34,649 bases of DNA, from contig JADLGL010000048.1 in the NCBI GenBank assembly GCA_020849325.1, positions 1 to 34,649 on the forward strand, given 5' to 3'. Shown piece after piece: positions 1 through 7,819 of this stretch (the first letter of the stretch is position 1; each line of letters begins with the position of its first letter). This DNA comes from Bauldia sp. (GTDB lineage: Bacteria; Pseudomonadota; Alphaproteobacteria; Rhizobiales; Kaistiaceae). Below the pieces are notes generated by a model that worked only from the letters and a program-made list of their open reading frames with translations, ran no database searches and had not been told where the DNA came from. The position numbers and the translations under genes are program-made.

Positions 1-2
1 AC

Positions 3-197
3 CGCGACGCCTGGTCGATCGCGCAGGCCATCGCCAATTCCGAACTCGACGGCACGGCCATCTATCTCGAGGAAATCGGCACGGCGACGCACTACCACGC
101 CAACTATGTCTGGCCGAACTGGGCGCCGCAGATGCAGCGCATGGCGCAGATCGGGGTGCACATCTTCTACCGGACGTATGGCGGCGGGTGGATCTAG
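3..197 (+). CDS. Cell wall hydrolase, SleB family (C-terminal 64 residues, cut by window edge)
   Basis: The left edge of the window enters an open frame that ends at TAG 195-197. The visible 64 residues contain ATHYHANYVWPNWA followed by MQRMAQIGVHIFYR, which is the C-terminal signature of the SleB / Hydrolase_2 family of peptidoglycan hydrolases (germination-type lytic enzymes that in alphaproteobacteria act on the cell wall outside the cytoplasm). The start, any signal peptide and the first catalytic residue lie outside the window. The gene converges on the TIR-domain gene that follows. The family call is good; the exact substrate bond is not visible. Confidence 0.85.
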   Translation, partial: RDAWSIAQAIANSELDGTAIYLEEIGTATHYHANYVWPNWAPQMQRMAQIGVHIFYRTYGGGWI

Positions 198-276
198 CGG
201 CCGTCGGTTCCGGAGTCGGCGGCGTCGGTTAGACGACGAAGCTCATTCTGTGGCTGAGGATCAATGTGCAGTGCGG

Positions 277-1215
277 TTAGTTCCCCCGACGCCTTTCGGC
301 CTCATCCAAGTATCGCTTGATCAACTCGCCACCAAGTTCCTCGGGAGAAAATTCAACGCCTTTCGGGGGCTGACGATATCCAGCCCGCCCCTCCCTCAGA
401 AGGTCAAACTCAAATCGAGCCTGACCAAGGAGGCGCGGCTCTTCGAAGGTCTGGTACCCTGGGATCCGTGGAAACCCTGCGAATGACCTTACCAATAGCT
501 CCGACTCGTTGAGGGTGTTCACGAACCGCTTTGCCCAAAGCACTTCGTGCACGAGACGCAGCCCATGGATGTAGAGGTGCTCGCTCAGTTCAGGACGAAG
601 TACCTGAATCCCTAGGCTCGGGCTTTGTTCCGCAATCGCAACTATGCCGGTCTCGATCGTATCTTTCAGGACAGCAAACGCTTCGTTGGCCGCTTGATTG
701 CCCTCGCCTCCCCGAAACTGCTCCCTTCTTTGTTCGAACAATCTGCCACGCTCGAAACGCGCTGCACGACCGCTGAGACTCTCAGGACGAGTCTCCGCGC
801 CTAATTCCTGTAGCCGTGCCTCGACGACCGCTGCCGCTCCCTCAAGTCCGAAGCGCTGCATGCCGTAGTAGAGACGGTTCTTCGGCAACCAGGCAGGTAG
901 GTCTCCCGGTTGTGTCGGCACGAAGAGAGAGAAGTCGTAGCCGTCAGCGTAAGCGCGGTTGCGAATGGCAGTCTCTTCGAAACGCGTAAACGGGCTCTGC
1001 CCCCATTGCGGACGCCAGAAGATGACGACGAGGCGCGACTGCTTCCCGAAGACCTCGTTGAACCTCGCTTCGCCATCGGCTCCCGCGAGAACCTCCTGCT
1101 TTCGCGAATACAAGAACGTCTTGAAGCGGCCGGTCAGAAGGTCGTTCAGCTTGCTAGCCGTGTCTTCATCGGCTTGGGTGAAAGAGAAGGCTACGTCGTA
1201 AGCAAAATCAACCAA
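277..1215 (-). CDS. TIR-domain protein (probable NAD+-hydrolysing effector) with unknown C-terminal domain
   Basis: 312 residues. Residues 3-137 form a TIR domain: opening strand AYDVAFSF, core strand RLVVIFW near 61-67, and FTRFEETAIRNRA at 76-88, where Glu80 aligns with the catalytic glutamate of bacterial TIR NADases (WTNHERKAAQ-type motif). Known TIR proteins of this kind cleave NAD+ or make cyclic ADP-ribose signals, mostly in anti-phage defence. Residues about 140-312 are charged, helical-looking and not recognised. I chose TTG 1215-1213 as start because AGGAGG (1230-1225) sits 9 bases before it; a GTG at 1233 adds six residues but lacks a ribosome-binding site. The gene follows nadC by 14 bases on the same strand, so it is probably the fourth gene of the nad operon. 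Base composition is low: three 60-base lines I counted are 50, 55 and 57 % G+C, against 65 and 85 % in two nad-operon lines, which suggests transfer. No Thoeris, CBASS or SPARTA partner is visible. Confidence 0.8.
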   Translation of the reverse strand: MVDFAYDVAFSFTQADEDTASKLNDLLTGRFKTFLYSRKQEVLAGADGEARFNEVFGKQSRLVVIFWRPQWGQSPFTRFEETAIRNRAYADGYDFSLFVPTQPGDLPAWLPKNRLYYGMQRFGLEGAAAVVEARLQELGAETRPESLSGRAARFERGRLFEQRREQFRGGEGNQAANEAFAVLKDTIETGIVAIAEQSPSLGIQVLRPELSEHLYIHGLRLVHEVLWAKRFVNTLNESELLVRSFAGFPRIPGYQTFEEPRLLGQARFEFDLLREGRAGYRQPPKGVEFSPEELGGELIKRYLDEAERRRGN

Positions 1216-1222
1216 TGACTTT

Positions 1223-1230
1223 GCCCTCCT
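1223..1230 (-). promoter_or_regulatory. Strong ribosome-binding site of the TIR gene
   Basis: Reading on minus, AGGAGGGC begins on the last base of the nadC stop codon and is followed after nine bases from AGGAGG by TTG 1215-1213. This site decides the start of the TIR gene and implies translation from the nadC-distal end of the same message. Confidence 0.7.
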
Positions 1231-2081
1231 CACACCATGTCGAGCCCGAGGTCGAGGCTCGGGGCGGAGTGGGTGATCCAGCCGGAGGAGATGACGTCGA
1301 CGCCGGATTCCGCAATGGCGCGGACCGTCGCGGGCGTGACGCCGCCGGAGGCTTCCGCGACGCAGCGGCCGGCGACGAGGGCCACCGCCTGCCGAAGCGC
1401 GGCCGGCGCCATGTTGTCGAGGAGGACGGCGTCCGGCGCCTCCGTCATCGCCTCTTCGAGCTGCTCGAGCGTATCGACCTCGACCTCGACCTTGACGAGG
1501 TGGCCGACCGCGGCGCGCGCGGCGCGGATGGCGACGGCGACGCCGCCGGCGACCGCGATGTGGTTGTCCTTGATGAGCACGGCATCATCGAGCCCGAAGC
1601 GGTGGTTTGCGCCGCCGCCGCAGCGCACGGCGTATTTCTCGATGGCGCGGAGGCCGGGCGTCGTTTTTCGCGTATCGACGATGCGCGCGCCGGTGCCGGC
1701 CACGGCCGCGACGAGCTCCGCTGTCGCGGTGGCGATGCCGGAGAGGCGGCCGAGGTAGTTGAGCGCGACGCGCTCGGCCGCGAGGATCGCGCGCGCGGGA
1801 CCGGTGAGGCGGGCGAGCACCGCGCCGGGCGCGACGGGCGTGCCGTCGTCGAGCATCACCGCAAAACGCACCGACGGATCGACCTGCCGGAAGGCTTCGA
1901 CGGCGAAGGGCATGCCGGCGACGATTCCGGGCCGGCGGGCGGCGATCACCGCGGACGCCGCGCGGTCGGCGGGGATGATGGCCGCGGACGTGATGTCGCC
2001 GGCGCGGCCGAAATCCTCGGCGAGGGCGACCCGCACCGCCTCGGCGACGAGGCTCCCCGGCAGCGGCAGGATCGCGGGCAT
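1230..2081 (-). CDS. nadC: Nicotinate-nucleotide diphosphorylase (carboxylating)
   Basis: 283 residues, normal length. NadC converts quinolinate and phosphoribosyl diphosphate to nicotinate mononucleotide, CO2 and PPi in the cytoplasm, the step joining de novo synthesis to the common NAD pathway. Family motifs seen in order: [17 protein letters not shown], then [20 protein letters not shown] with the substrate-binding Arg and Lys residues, [17 protein letters not shown], and the C-terminal barrel strands with VLLDNM and SGGV. The start is ATG 2081-2079, which overlaps the nadB stop by one base (TGATG), so the two are translationally coupled. The open frame runs upstream through nadB in another reading, but only the ATG form matches the family. 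Confidence 0.96.
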   Translation of the reverse strand: MPAILPLPGSLVAEAVRVALAEDFGRAGDITSAAIIPADRAASAVIAARRPGIVAGMPFAVEAFRQVDPSVRFAVMLDDGTPVAPGAVLARLTGPARAILAAERVALNYLGRLSGIATATAELVAAVAGTGARIVDTRKTTPGLRAIEKYAVRCGGGANHRFGLDDAVLIKDNHIAVAGGVAVAIRAARAAVGHLVKVEVEVDTLEQLEEAMTEAPDAVLLDNMAPAALRQAVALVAGRCVAEASGGVTPATVRAIAESGVDVISSGWITHSAPSLDLGLDMV

Positions 2082-3706
2082 CAGACGGCCGGCGCGAGAG
2101 CGCGGTGGCTCGACGGCGCCGTCGCGGTCGCCTCCGCCGCGACGCGGTCGGCTTCCGCCAGCGTGATGTGGCTCCGCGACGCCTGAAGCGGATCGGGCTG
2201 CGGGTGGTCGGCGCGGAAATGGGCGCCCCGGCTCTCGGTGCGGAGGAGCGCCGAGGCGGCGATCAGCTTTGCCGCGGCGAGCGGGTTGCGGATCGACGTG
2301 CCGGCGGGCGAGGCTTCGAGGCGGGCGATGGTGGCGAGGGCGCGGGTGAGGCCGGCGCCGGTGCGGACGACGCCGACATCGGCGGTCATCGCCTGGCGAA
2401 GGCGCGTGAGCGCGGCCGGATCGGGCCGGGGCGAGGCCTCGGCGACGGCGCCGGCGAAGGCGGCCATTGCCGGCGAGGACGGAACCGTGGCGGCGATGTC
2501 GTCGGCGATGCGCGCGGCGAACACGACGGCCTCGAGAAGCGAATTCGAGGCGAGGCGGTTGGCGCCATGCGCGCCGGTCGACGCCGACTCGCCGCAGACC
2601 CAGAGCCCTTCCAGCGTCGAGCGGCCGTTCGCGTCCACGAGCACGCCGCCCATGTGGTAGTGCGCCGCCGGAGCGATCGGGATCGGTTCGCGGGCCGGGT
2701 CGATGCCCGCTTCGATGCAGGCGGCCCAGACGGTCGGGAACGCTTCGGCGAAGCGGTCGCCCAGCGCCTCCCGGCCATCGAGGAACACGGCGTGGCCGCC
2801 GGCGAGGTGATCGTGAATGGCGCGGGCGACGACGTCGCGCGGCGCGAGTTCCGCGGCGGCGTGGACGCGCGCGAGAAAACGGTCGCCCGTCTCGTCGATG
2901 ACGACGCAGCCGGCGCCGCGGAGCGATTCGGTGGCGAGCGGCGCCGGGTCCTTGCCCACGGCAATCGCCGTCGGATGGAACTGGACGAACTCGGCGTCGG
3001 CGATCACCGCCCCGGCGCGGGCGGCCATCGCGATGCCGTCGCCGCGTGCCTCGGGCGGGTTGGTGGTGACGGCATAGAGGTGGCCGATGCCGCCCGCCGC
3101 AAGGACCACCGCGCGGGCGCGGAACGAGACCGAATCCCGGCACCCGGCGAGGCGGCCGACGATGCCGGTGACGTATGGCCCCTCATGCAGGAGCGATTCA
3201 CCGGTGACACCCTCGACGACGCGGATCGACGGCGTCCGCCGGACGGCGGCCACCAGCGTCTGCATGATCGTGGCGCCGGCCTTGTCGCCACCGACGCCGA
3301 CGACGCGGGCCGCCGAATGCGCGGCCTCGCGCGACACCGCGAGGCGGCCTTCGAGGTCGCGGTCGAACGGGACGCCATAGGCGAGGAGATCGTGGATGCG
3401 GGCCGAGGCCTCGCGGACCATCAGTTCGGCGATGCGCGGCTCGACGAGGCCGGCGCCGGCGGCGATCGTGTCGGCGAGATGGGATTCGACGCTGTCGCCG
3501 GGGCTGAGGGCCGCGGCAATCCCGGCCTGGGCGCGGGCGGACGAGCCGCCGAGGCCGAGCGGCGCCGCGGTCAGCACGGTGACCGGCCGCGGCGCGAGGC
3601 GAAGGGCGCAGAAGAGCCCGGCAAGACCGCCGCCGACGATGACGACATCATCGACGCCGGCGAGCGATTGCGGCGGGAAGGTGCTGTCGGTCTCGGTCTC
3701 GAACAT
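2081..3706 (-). CDS. nadB: L-aspartate oxidase
   Basis: 541 residues. NadB is an FAD enzyme that oxidises L-aspartate to iminoaspartate, which NadA then condenses to quinolinate. The FAD dinucleotide motif [17 protein letters not shown] is at 21-37. The succinate dehydrogenase/fumarate reductase-type core follows with QFHPTAI, the capping region, [10 protein letters not shown] and [20 protein letters not shown], which binds FAD and substrate. The C-terminal helical domain is present. ATG 3706-3704 gives a normal N-terminus. It lies 19 bases behind nadA and overlaps nadC by one base; all three are clearly one operon. Confidence 0.97.
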   Translation of the reverse strand: MFETETDSTFPPQSLAGVDDVVIVGGGLAGLFCALRLAPRPVTVLTAAPLGLGGSSARAQAGIAAALSPGDSVESHLADTIAAGAGLVEPRIAELMVREASARIHDLLAYGVPFDRDLEGRLAVSREAAHSAARVVGVGGDKAGATIMQTLVAAVRRTPSIRVVEGVTGESLLHEGPYVTGIVGRLAGCRDSVSFRARAVVLAAGGIGHLYAVTTNPPEARGDGIAMAARAGAVIADAEFVQFHPTAIAVGKDPAPLATESLRGAGCVVIDETGDRFLARVHAAAELAPRDVVARAIHDHLAGGHAVFLDGREALGDRFAEAFPTVWAACIEAGIDPAREPIPIAPAAHYHMGGVLVDANGRSTLEGLWVCGESASTGAHGANRLASNSLLEAVVFAARIADDIAATVPSSPAMAAFAGAVAEASPRPDPAALTRLRQAMTADVGVVRTGAGLTRALATIARLEASPAGTSIRNPLAAAKLIAASALLRTESRGAHFRADHPQPDPLQASRSHITLAEADRVAAEATATAPSSHRALAPAV

Positions 3707-3725
3707 CCGGCCGGAAGCCTTCTGA

Positions 3726-4793
3726 CTAGTTCCGCAGGTTGATCATCCGCTCGACCGCGCGGCGGGCGCGGACGGCGATCTCGGGGTCGACCGTGACCTC
3801 CTCGGTGAGGTTGAGGAGGCTGTCGAGAATTTTCGGCAACGTGATGCGCTGCATGTGCGGGCAGAGATTGCAGGGGCCGATGAATTCGACCTCCGGCACC
3901 GCTTCCTGCACGTTCGCCGCCATCGAGCACTCCGTCACGAACAGGGCTTTGGGTGGCCGGTTGTCCCTGACGTATCTGATCATGCCCGACGTCGAGCCGG
4001 TGAAATCGGCGATGGCGACGATCTCCGGCGGGCACTCGGGGTGGGCGATGATCTCGAGGCCCGGATGCGCTTCCTTGAACGACAATAGCTCGGCCGCCGT
4101 GAAGCGCTCATGAACCTCGCAATGGCCCTTCCAGGTGAGGATCTTCACCTTCGTCCGCGCGGCGACGTTCTGGGCGAGATACTCGTCCGGAATGAGGAGC
4201 ACGGTGTCGACGCCGAAGCTCTCCACGACCTCGAGCGCGTTCGCCGAAGTGCAGCAGATGTCGCTCTCCGCCTTCACCTCGGCCGAGGTGTTGACATAGG
4301 TGACGATCGGCACGCCGGGGTAACGCTCCCGAAGGAGCCGCACGTCGGCCCCGGTGATCGACTCCGCGAGCGAGCAGCCGGCACGACGGTCCGGGATCAG
4401 GACCATCTTGTCGGGGTTCAGGAGCTTCGACGTCTCGGCCATGAAGTGCACGCCACCCTGGATGATGATCCGGGCGTCGGTGCGCGAGGCTTCGCGCGCG
4501 AGCTGCAGCGAGTCGCCGACGACATCGGCGACGCCGTGGAAGATCTGCGGCGTCTGGTAATTGTGCGCGAGGATGACGGCGTTCCGGACCTTCTTGAGGT
4601 CGTTGATCGCCTTGATGTAGGGCGCGTGGACCGGCCACTCGATCGCGGGGATCGAGTGCTTCACGCGCTCGTAGATGTCAGCGGTCTCGCGCGCGACCTC
4701 GTCGGTGTATTCGAGGCTCGGCCGCGGCAGGACGATCAGTCCGCCCCGGTCGAATCCGCCCTGCGTCGCAAGCCCGTCGCGGTACATCGCCAT
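3726..4793 (-). CDS. nadA: Quinolinate synthase
   Basis: 355 residues. NadA condenses iminoaspartate with dihydroxyacetone phosphate to quinolinate, using a [4Fe-4S] cluster as Lewis acid. Candidate cluster cysteines are Cys140 (RAGCSLAES), Cys225 (GHCEVHERF) and Cys308 or Cys311 (GPCNLCPHM). [12 protein letters not shown] and [15 protein letters not shown] are family signatures. I chose ATG 4793-4791 (MAMYRDG) because GGAGGAGG stands seven bases upstream; the open frame extends 24 codons further, but that stretch covers the operator palindrome and promoter and is not protein-like. First gene of nadABC, followed by the TIR gene. Confidence 0.96.
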   Translation of the reverse strand: MAMYRDGLATQGGFDRGGLIVLPRPSLEYTDEVARETADIYERVKHSIPAIEWPVHAPYIKAINDLKKVRNAVILAHNYQTPQIFHGVADVVGDSLQLAREASRTDARIIIQGGVHFMAETSKLLNPDKMVLIPDRRAGCSLAESITGADVRLLRERYPGVPIVTYVNTSAEVKAESDICCTSANALEVVESFGVDTVLLIPDEYLAQNVAARTKVKILTWKGHCEVHERFTAAELLSFKEAHPGLEIIAHPECPPEIVAIADFTGSTSGMIRYVRDNRPPKALFVTECSMAANVQEAVPEVEFIGPCNLCPHMQRITLPKILDSLLNLTEEVTVDPEIAVRARRAVERMINLRN

Positions 4794-4820
4794 CCTTGTG
4801 CCTCCTCCAGCAAGAGGACT

Positions 4821-4839
4821 TATGCTCAACGTGAGCATA
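4821..4839. promoter_or_regulatory. 19-bp operator palindrome upstream of nadA (candidate NadQ site)
   Basis: TATGCTCA at 4821-4828 and TGAGCATA at 4832-4839 are perfect inverted arms around a three-base centre ACG. The site begins 28 bases upstream of the nadA start and covers the end of the predicted -10 element and the expected transcription start, the usual position for a repressor. In alphaproteobacteria nadABC operons are known to be controlled by the NAD-pathway repressor NadQ; assigning this palindrome to NadQ is inference, since I cannot compare it with the motif collection and nadQ is not in the window. Confidence 0.65.
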
Positions 4840-4865
4840 TCTAAGGCATGGCTGGGCGAAATCAA
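4838..4865 (-). promoter_or_regulatory. Probable sigma70-type promoter of nadA
   Basis: On minus, TTGATT at 4865-4860 (-35-like) is followed after 16 bases by TAGATA at 4843-4838 (-10-like). The -10 is only a fair match, but its position just ahead of the palindrome and about 45 bases ahead of the nadA start fits. Confidence 0.45.
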
Positions 4866-4967
4866 GCCCGGGCCCTCCCTTCCCTCACGCTGCGCGGGGA
4901 CTATAGGTCGGCCCGGTGCCGGTGGCGAGTCGCGGGAATGACGCGGCCCGCCGCCGGTAGCCGGAGC

Positions 4968-5105
4968 CTAGTTGATGAGGCCCGTCACGCCGATGATGAT
5001 GAGGTAGATCGCCACGATGTAGTTGAGGAGCCGCGGCATGAGGAGGATCAGAATGCCCGCGGCGAGCGCCACGACGGGCTGAATGGTGCCGATGTCGATT
5101 TCCAT
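4968..5105 (-). CDS. DUF3096 small membrane protein
   Basis: 45 residues, shorter than most gene callers accept. The sequence starts MEIDIGTIQPVVALAAG, continues ILILLMPRLLNYIVAIYL and ends GVTGLIN. This is the whole of the DUF3096 family: two hydrophobic helices separated by the conserved MPRLLNYIVA turn, so an inner-membrane location is expected. AAGGAG lies seven bases before ATG 5105-5103. It precedes nadA on the same strand, but nadA has its own promoter and operator, so co-transcription is doubtful. No function is known for the family. Confidence 0.85.
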   Translation of the reverse strand: MEIDIGTIQPVVALAAGILILLMPRLLNYIVAIYLIIIGVTGLIN

Positions 5106-5420
5106 GGGTAGCTCCTTGCGACTCGCGGGAGTTCGCAGGGAGGATACGTCCCGCCCGCCCCGCGCCGGATCAGGAACGTCGGGCGGTTCGGTGCGGTTCC
5201 GGGCGGCGATTGCCGGTGCAGTCAGTGGTCTGGCCGGGGCCTTTGGCCATTCAAGGCGCGAACCGCGAAAGCGTCAGCCGGATCAGCCTCCGCCTTGCGG
5301 ACCCGGCGGGCCGGCGGAAGGCGGCAAGTGGAGCGCAGGCGCGTTCGGAGGGGGGGCGGCCGCGAGGCGGGCGCTTCCGGAGCGTCTACCCCCTCCCGAA
5401 CCGCTGAAGCGCCGGATCTC
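5106..5420. other. Gene-free stretch between DUF3096 and the composite repeat
   Basis: About 315 G+C-rich bases. Open frames exist on both strands, but none has a family resemblance, a signal peptide or a convincing ribosome-binding site. It presumably carries the DUF3096 promoter on its left side; I see no clear consensus boxes. Confidence 0.5.
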
Positions 5421-5527
5421 CCCTAGAGCGTGATCCGTTGAAGTCGGATCACGCTCGTCGCCTGGTTCCCTGATGGAGCACGATCTTTTTCGAAGAAACG
5501 GCAGCCACTTCTTCGCATCATGCTCCA
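5421..5527 (+). repeat. Composite double-hairpin repeat, copy 1
   Basis: Two adjoining hairpins. Hairpin 1 has arms GAGCGTGATCC (5426-5436) and GGATCACGCTC (5446-5456). A linker of about 18 bases follows. Hairpin 2 (about 5474-5527) has imperfect outer arms around GGAGCA / TGCTCC and inner arms CGAAGAA (5491-5497) / TTCTTCG (5509-5515). The whole 107-base unit, including the linker GTCGCCTG..CCTGATG, recurs in reverse orientation at 7713-7819. Such palindromic units are typical of Hyphomicrobiales intergenic repeats. Confidence 0.85.
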
Positions 5528-5561
5528 AGGCGGAGGTTCAAGTGTCAATCGCGGCGGAACC

Positions 5562-6590
5562 TCAGAGAGCGACGTTGTCGAACAGTCGGTTGTCTTCCCG
5601 GTCCGCCGGGCCGCCGAGCTTGTAGCGGATGCCGATGTTGCCCCAGACGTAGGGGGAGTCCTCGTAGCCGACGCCCAGTTCGCCGATCAGCGACAGCGGT
5701 CCGGTCCCGATCGGACGGTCGAGTTCGGCCCAGACCTCGGCGTAGTCGAAGGCGAAGGGATTGTCGTCGATCGCGAGGACGCCCTTGACCGTCAGCGTAT
5801 CCGTGAGCTCGAAGCCCACGCCGAAGTCCAGCCAGTCGAACTCGAGGCCTGGATCGAACTCGAAGCCGGCCTCGGTCCAGACGCTGATGCGCTCCGTAAC
5901 CTTCACCTCGACGCCGGCCTCGAGGTCGTTGAGCCCGGCCCAGCCGTATTCGAGGTTGGTCCAGAGCTCGATCCGGTCGGTGGCGTGCACGTCGATCCCC
6001 GCGCCGCCCCACCAATCCCCGAGACCGCGGAACCGCAGATAGGTCGCCAGCGTCACGCGATCGGTGACATCGAATTCCGCATCCGTCTCGGAGAAGAGGC
6101 GAACGCCCGGCCACAGCCAGAGCCTGTTCTCGCTGCTGACGTACAGCCGCGGCCCTTCGTATTCGACATTCGCGCTGATGCCGGCGCCACGACCGTAGCC
6201 GACGATCGGATACTCGAACTCGCCCCAGGCCCACACGCCGAACTCGACCGGTCCCAACGCACGGAAGAGCGTCACCTGGCCTTCCGCCCCACCGCCGAGA
6301 TCGGGAAACAGGTTCAGGAAGTTCCCGCCCTCGAGGCGCACGCCCCAGCCCGACGCGGAAGTCACCTCGACGGTGCCGCCGACGAAGGCGTCCACGAACA
6401 GTCCGTCGCCATTGCCGATCCTGAAGCCGGTTCCGGCCATGACGTCGATCGCAAGCTCGCGACCCGGCGCGGGCACGACGACCGTCGGGACGGTCGTCAC
6501 CACGATCGGCATCGGGTCGGCAGCCATGGCGCCGCCCGCCACAACGACCGAACCGGCTACGCCCAGTAGAAGCGACCGCGCCATTCTCAT
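5562..6590 (-). CDS. Secreted, beta-strand-rich protein, probable outer-membrane barrel
   Basis: 342 residues, not recognised as a named family. Residues 1-23 are a Sec signal peptide (MRMARSLLLGVAG core, AMA cleavage site before AD). The mature part is made of short alternating strands rich in aromatic and acidic residues, such as VTLATYLRFRGLGDWW and RIELWTNLEYGWAGL. The repeated pattern T-E/D-R-I-x-x-W/Y looks like successive membrane-spanning hairpins of a porin-like barrel, and the chain ends in a hydrophobic strand. I chose ATG 6590-6588; ATG 6584 is also possible. A longer open frame upstream encodes an Arg-rich, unlikely N-terminus. It is monocistronic, flanked by a 213-base gap and by the composite repeat downstream. 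Confidence 0.7.
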   Translation of the reverse strand: MRMARSLLLGVAGSVVVAGGAMAADPMPIVVTTVPTVVVPAPGRELAIDVMAGTGFRIGNGDGLFVDAFVGGTVEVTSASGWGVRLEGGNFLNLFPDLGGGAEGQVTLFRALGPVEFGVWAWGEFEYPIVGYGRGAGISANVEYEGPRLYVSSENRLWLWPGVRLFSETDAEFDVTDRVTLATYLRFRGLGDWWGGAGIDVHATDRIELWTNLEYGWAGLNDLEAGVEVKVTERISVWTEAGFEFDPGLEFDWLDFGVGFELTDTLTVKGVLAIDDNPFAFDYAEVWAELDRPIGTGPLSLIGELGVGYEDSPYVWGNIGIRYKLGGPADREDNRLFDNVAL

Positions 6591-6803
6591 TTCAGCATGC
6601 CCCCGAATCACAGAAACGGCTCCGCCGCCGATTCTCCTCTTGCCGTAAAGCAATCTGCGCGCGCGGCACGGCCGAAAGGCCAGTTCTCCGGGGTGACGGT
6701 ACGAATTCGTGCGCGGGTGTAGCCCTTCTGTCACAGTCCGGATCGTGTCAGCCGGCGAGCGATCGGCGGCGACCACCCGACGGTATGCGCGGACCGCCCG
6801 GGA

Positions 6804-7760
6804 TCACGAACCGCCGGTGGTGGTCGCGGCAACCCACCACGACGGCTCGGCGGCGCGGATGATGCGGGCGGCGTGCTCGGCGGCGTCGGGAAACGGAAAG
6901 ATGCCGAAACAGGTCGCGCCGGAGCCCGACATGCGGGCGAACATCGCGCCGGTGTTGCTGAGCGCGAGGAGCGCGTTGCCGATCGCCGGGGCAATGTCGC
7001 GGGCGGCGTAGGCAAGGCCGTTCCGCGTCGGGCGCAGCCAGCGGATGAAATCGGCGACGGTGTCGAAACGCTGCGGCAGCTCGGGCAAGGGCGGGTCTTC
7101 CGGCGCGTCGAGCCTGCCGAACACCTGCGCGGTGCTCACTGCGACCGCCGGGTGGACCAGCACCATCGAAAGCTGCGGAAACCCCGTCACGTCCTCGATC
7201 CGCTCGCCGCGGCCGCGGGCGATGAGGGGCGTCGAACGAAGGCACATTGGCACGTCGGCGCCGAGCGCGATGCCCTCGCCCGCTAGCTCGGCATCCGTGA
7301 GGTTCAGCCGCCAGGCGCGGGCGAGGAGCCGAAGCGTGGCGGCGGCGTCGGCCGACCCGCCGCCGAGCCCCGCCGCAACCGGGAGATTCTTGGTGAGCCG
7401 GAGCGCCGGCCAGGACCGGCCGGCGCGGGCGGCGAGCCGGCGGGCGGCGCGGAGCACGAGGTTTTCCGCGTCGTTACCGCGAAGGAGCGCCCCGAACGGG
7501 CCTTCGATCAGCAGCGCATCGCCGCCGGCCGCGAGCTCGACCGCGTCGCCGACCGCGGCAAACACCACGAGCGTATCGAGCTCGTGATAGCCGTCGGCGC
7601 GCTTGCCGCGCACGTGCAGGGCGAGGTTGACCTTGGCCGGCGCCGGCTCCGCCGCCGGTGGCGCCTCCGGCGCATCGCGAAGGACGGTCTCGGCGCCGGT
7701 CGGCCCGGACACTAGAGCATGATCCGAAGAAGTGGACGCCGGTTCTTCGACAAAGATCAT
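6804..7760 (-). CDS. ispE: 4-(cytidine 5'-diphospho)-2-C-methyl-D-erythritol kinase
   Basis: 318 residues from ATG 7760. IspE phosphorylates CDP-methylerythritol with ATP in the non-mevalonate isoprenoid pathway. GHMP-kinase marks: PAKVNLALHVRGKRADGYHE (Lys43), the ATP-binding glycine loop PVAAGLGGGSADAAA (127-141), and the C-terminal MSGSGATCFGIF. The usual family N-terminus begins only a few residues before PAKVNL; here about 38 extra residues precede it. The first 16 or so lie wholly inside the composite repeat at 7713-7819 and the rest are Ala/Pro-rich. GTG 7712-7710, directly beside the repeat, would give 302 residues and is a serious alternative; neither start has a good ribosome-binding site. 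The product may help supply isoprenoids to the polyprenyl synthase at 9514-10539. Confidence 0.93.
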   Translation of the reverse strand: MIFVEEPASTSSDHALVSGPTGAETVLRDAPEAPPAAEPAPAKVNLALHVRGKRADGYHELDTLVVFAAVGDAVELAAGGDALLIEGPFGALLRGNDAENLVLRAARRLAARAGRSWPALRLTKNLPVAAGLGGGSADAAATLRLLARAWRLNLTDAELAGEGIALGADVPMCLRSTPLIARGRGERIEDVTGFPQLSMVLVHPAVAVSTAQVFGRLDAPEDPPLPELPQRFDTVADFIRWLRPTRNGLAYAARDIAPAIGNALLALSNTGAMFARMSGSGATCFGIFPFPDAAEHAARIIRAAEPSWWVAATTTGGS

Positions 7761-7819
7761 GCTCCATCAGGCAGACAGGCGACGAGCGTGATCCGGCCCG
7801 AGCGGATCACGCTCTAGGG
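7713..7819 (-). repeat. Composite double-hairpin repeat, copy 2 (inverted)
   Basis: Reverse-complement copy of the unit at 5421-5527. Hairpin 1: GAGCGTGATCC (7784-7794) / GGATCACGCTC (7804-7814). Hairpin 2: GAGCATGATC (7715-7724) / GATCATGCTC (7755-7764), with inner CGAAGAA (7725-7731) / TTCTTCG (7743-7749). The linker matches copy 1 except for two to three bases; the hairpin-1 loop is the main difference. It fills the whole gap between the TPR gene and ispE, supplies the TPR stop codon (7816-7814) and overlaps the annotated 5' end of ispE. Confidence 0.85.

Noticed and set aside
277-1215. Thoeris or SPARTA system
   Set aside because: Only the TIR component is present. No ThsA, Argonaute or cyclase gene lies on either side, so a named multi-gene system cannot be called.
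2105-3742. A 545-codon open frame on plus, opposite nadB
   Set aside because: Shadow of nadB; composition is Arg/Gly/Asp-rich and it has no motif.
5083-5433. A 116-codon open frame on plus in the gap after DUF3096
   Set aside because: Overlaps the DUF3096 gene and the repeat, Arg/Gly/Pro-rich, no ribosome-binding site or similarity.
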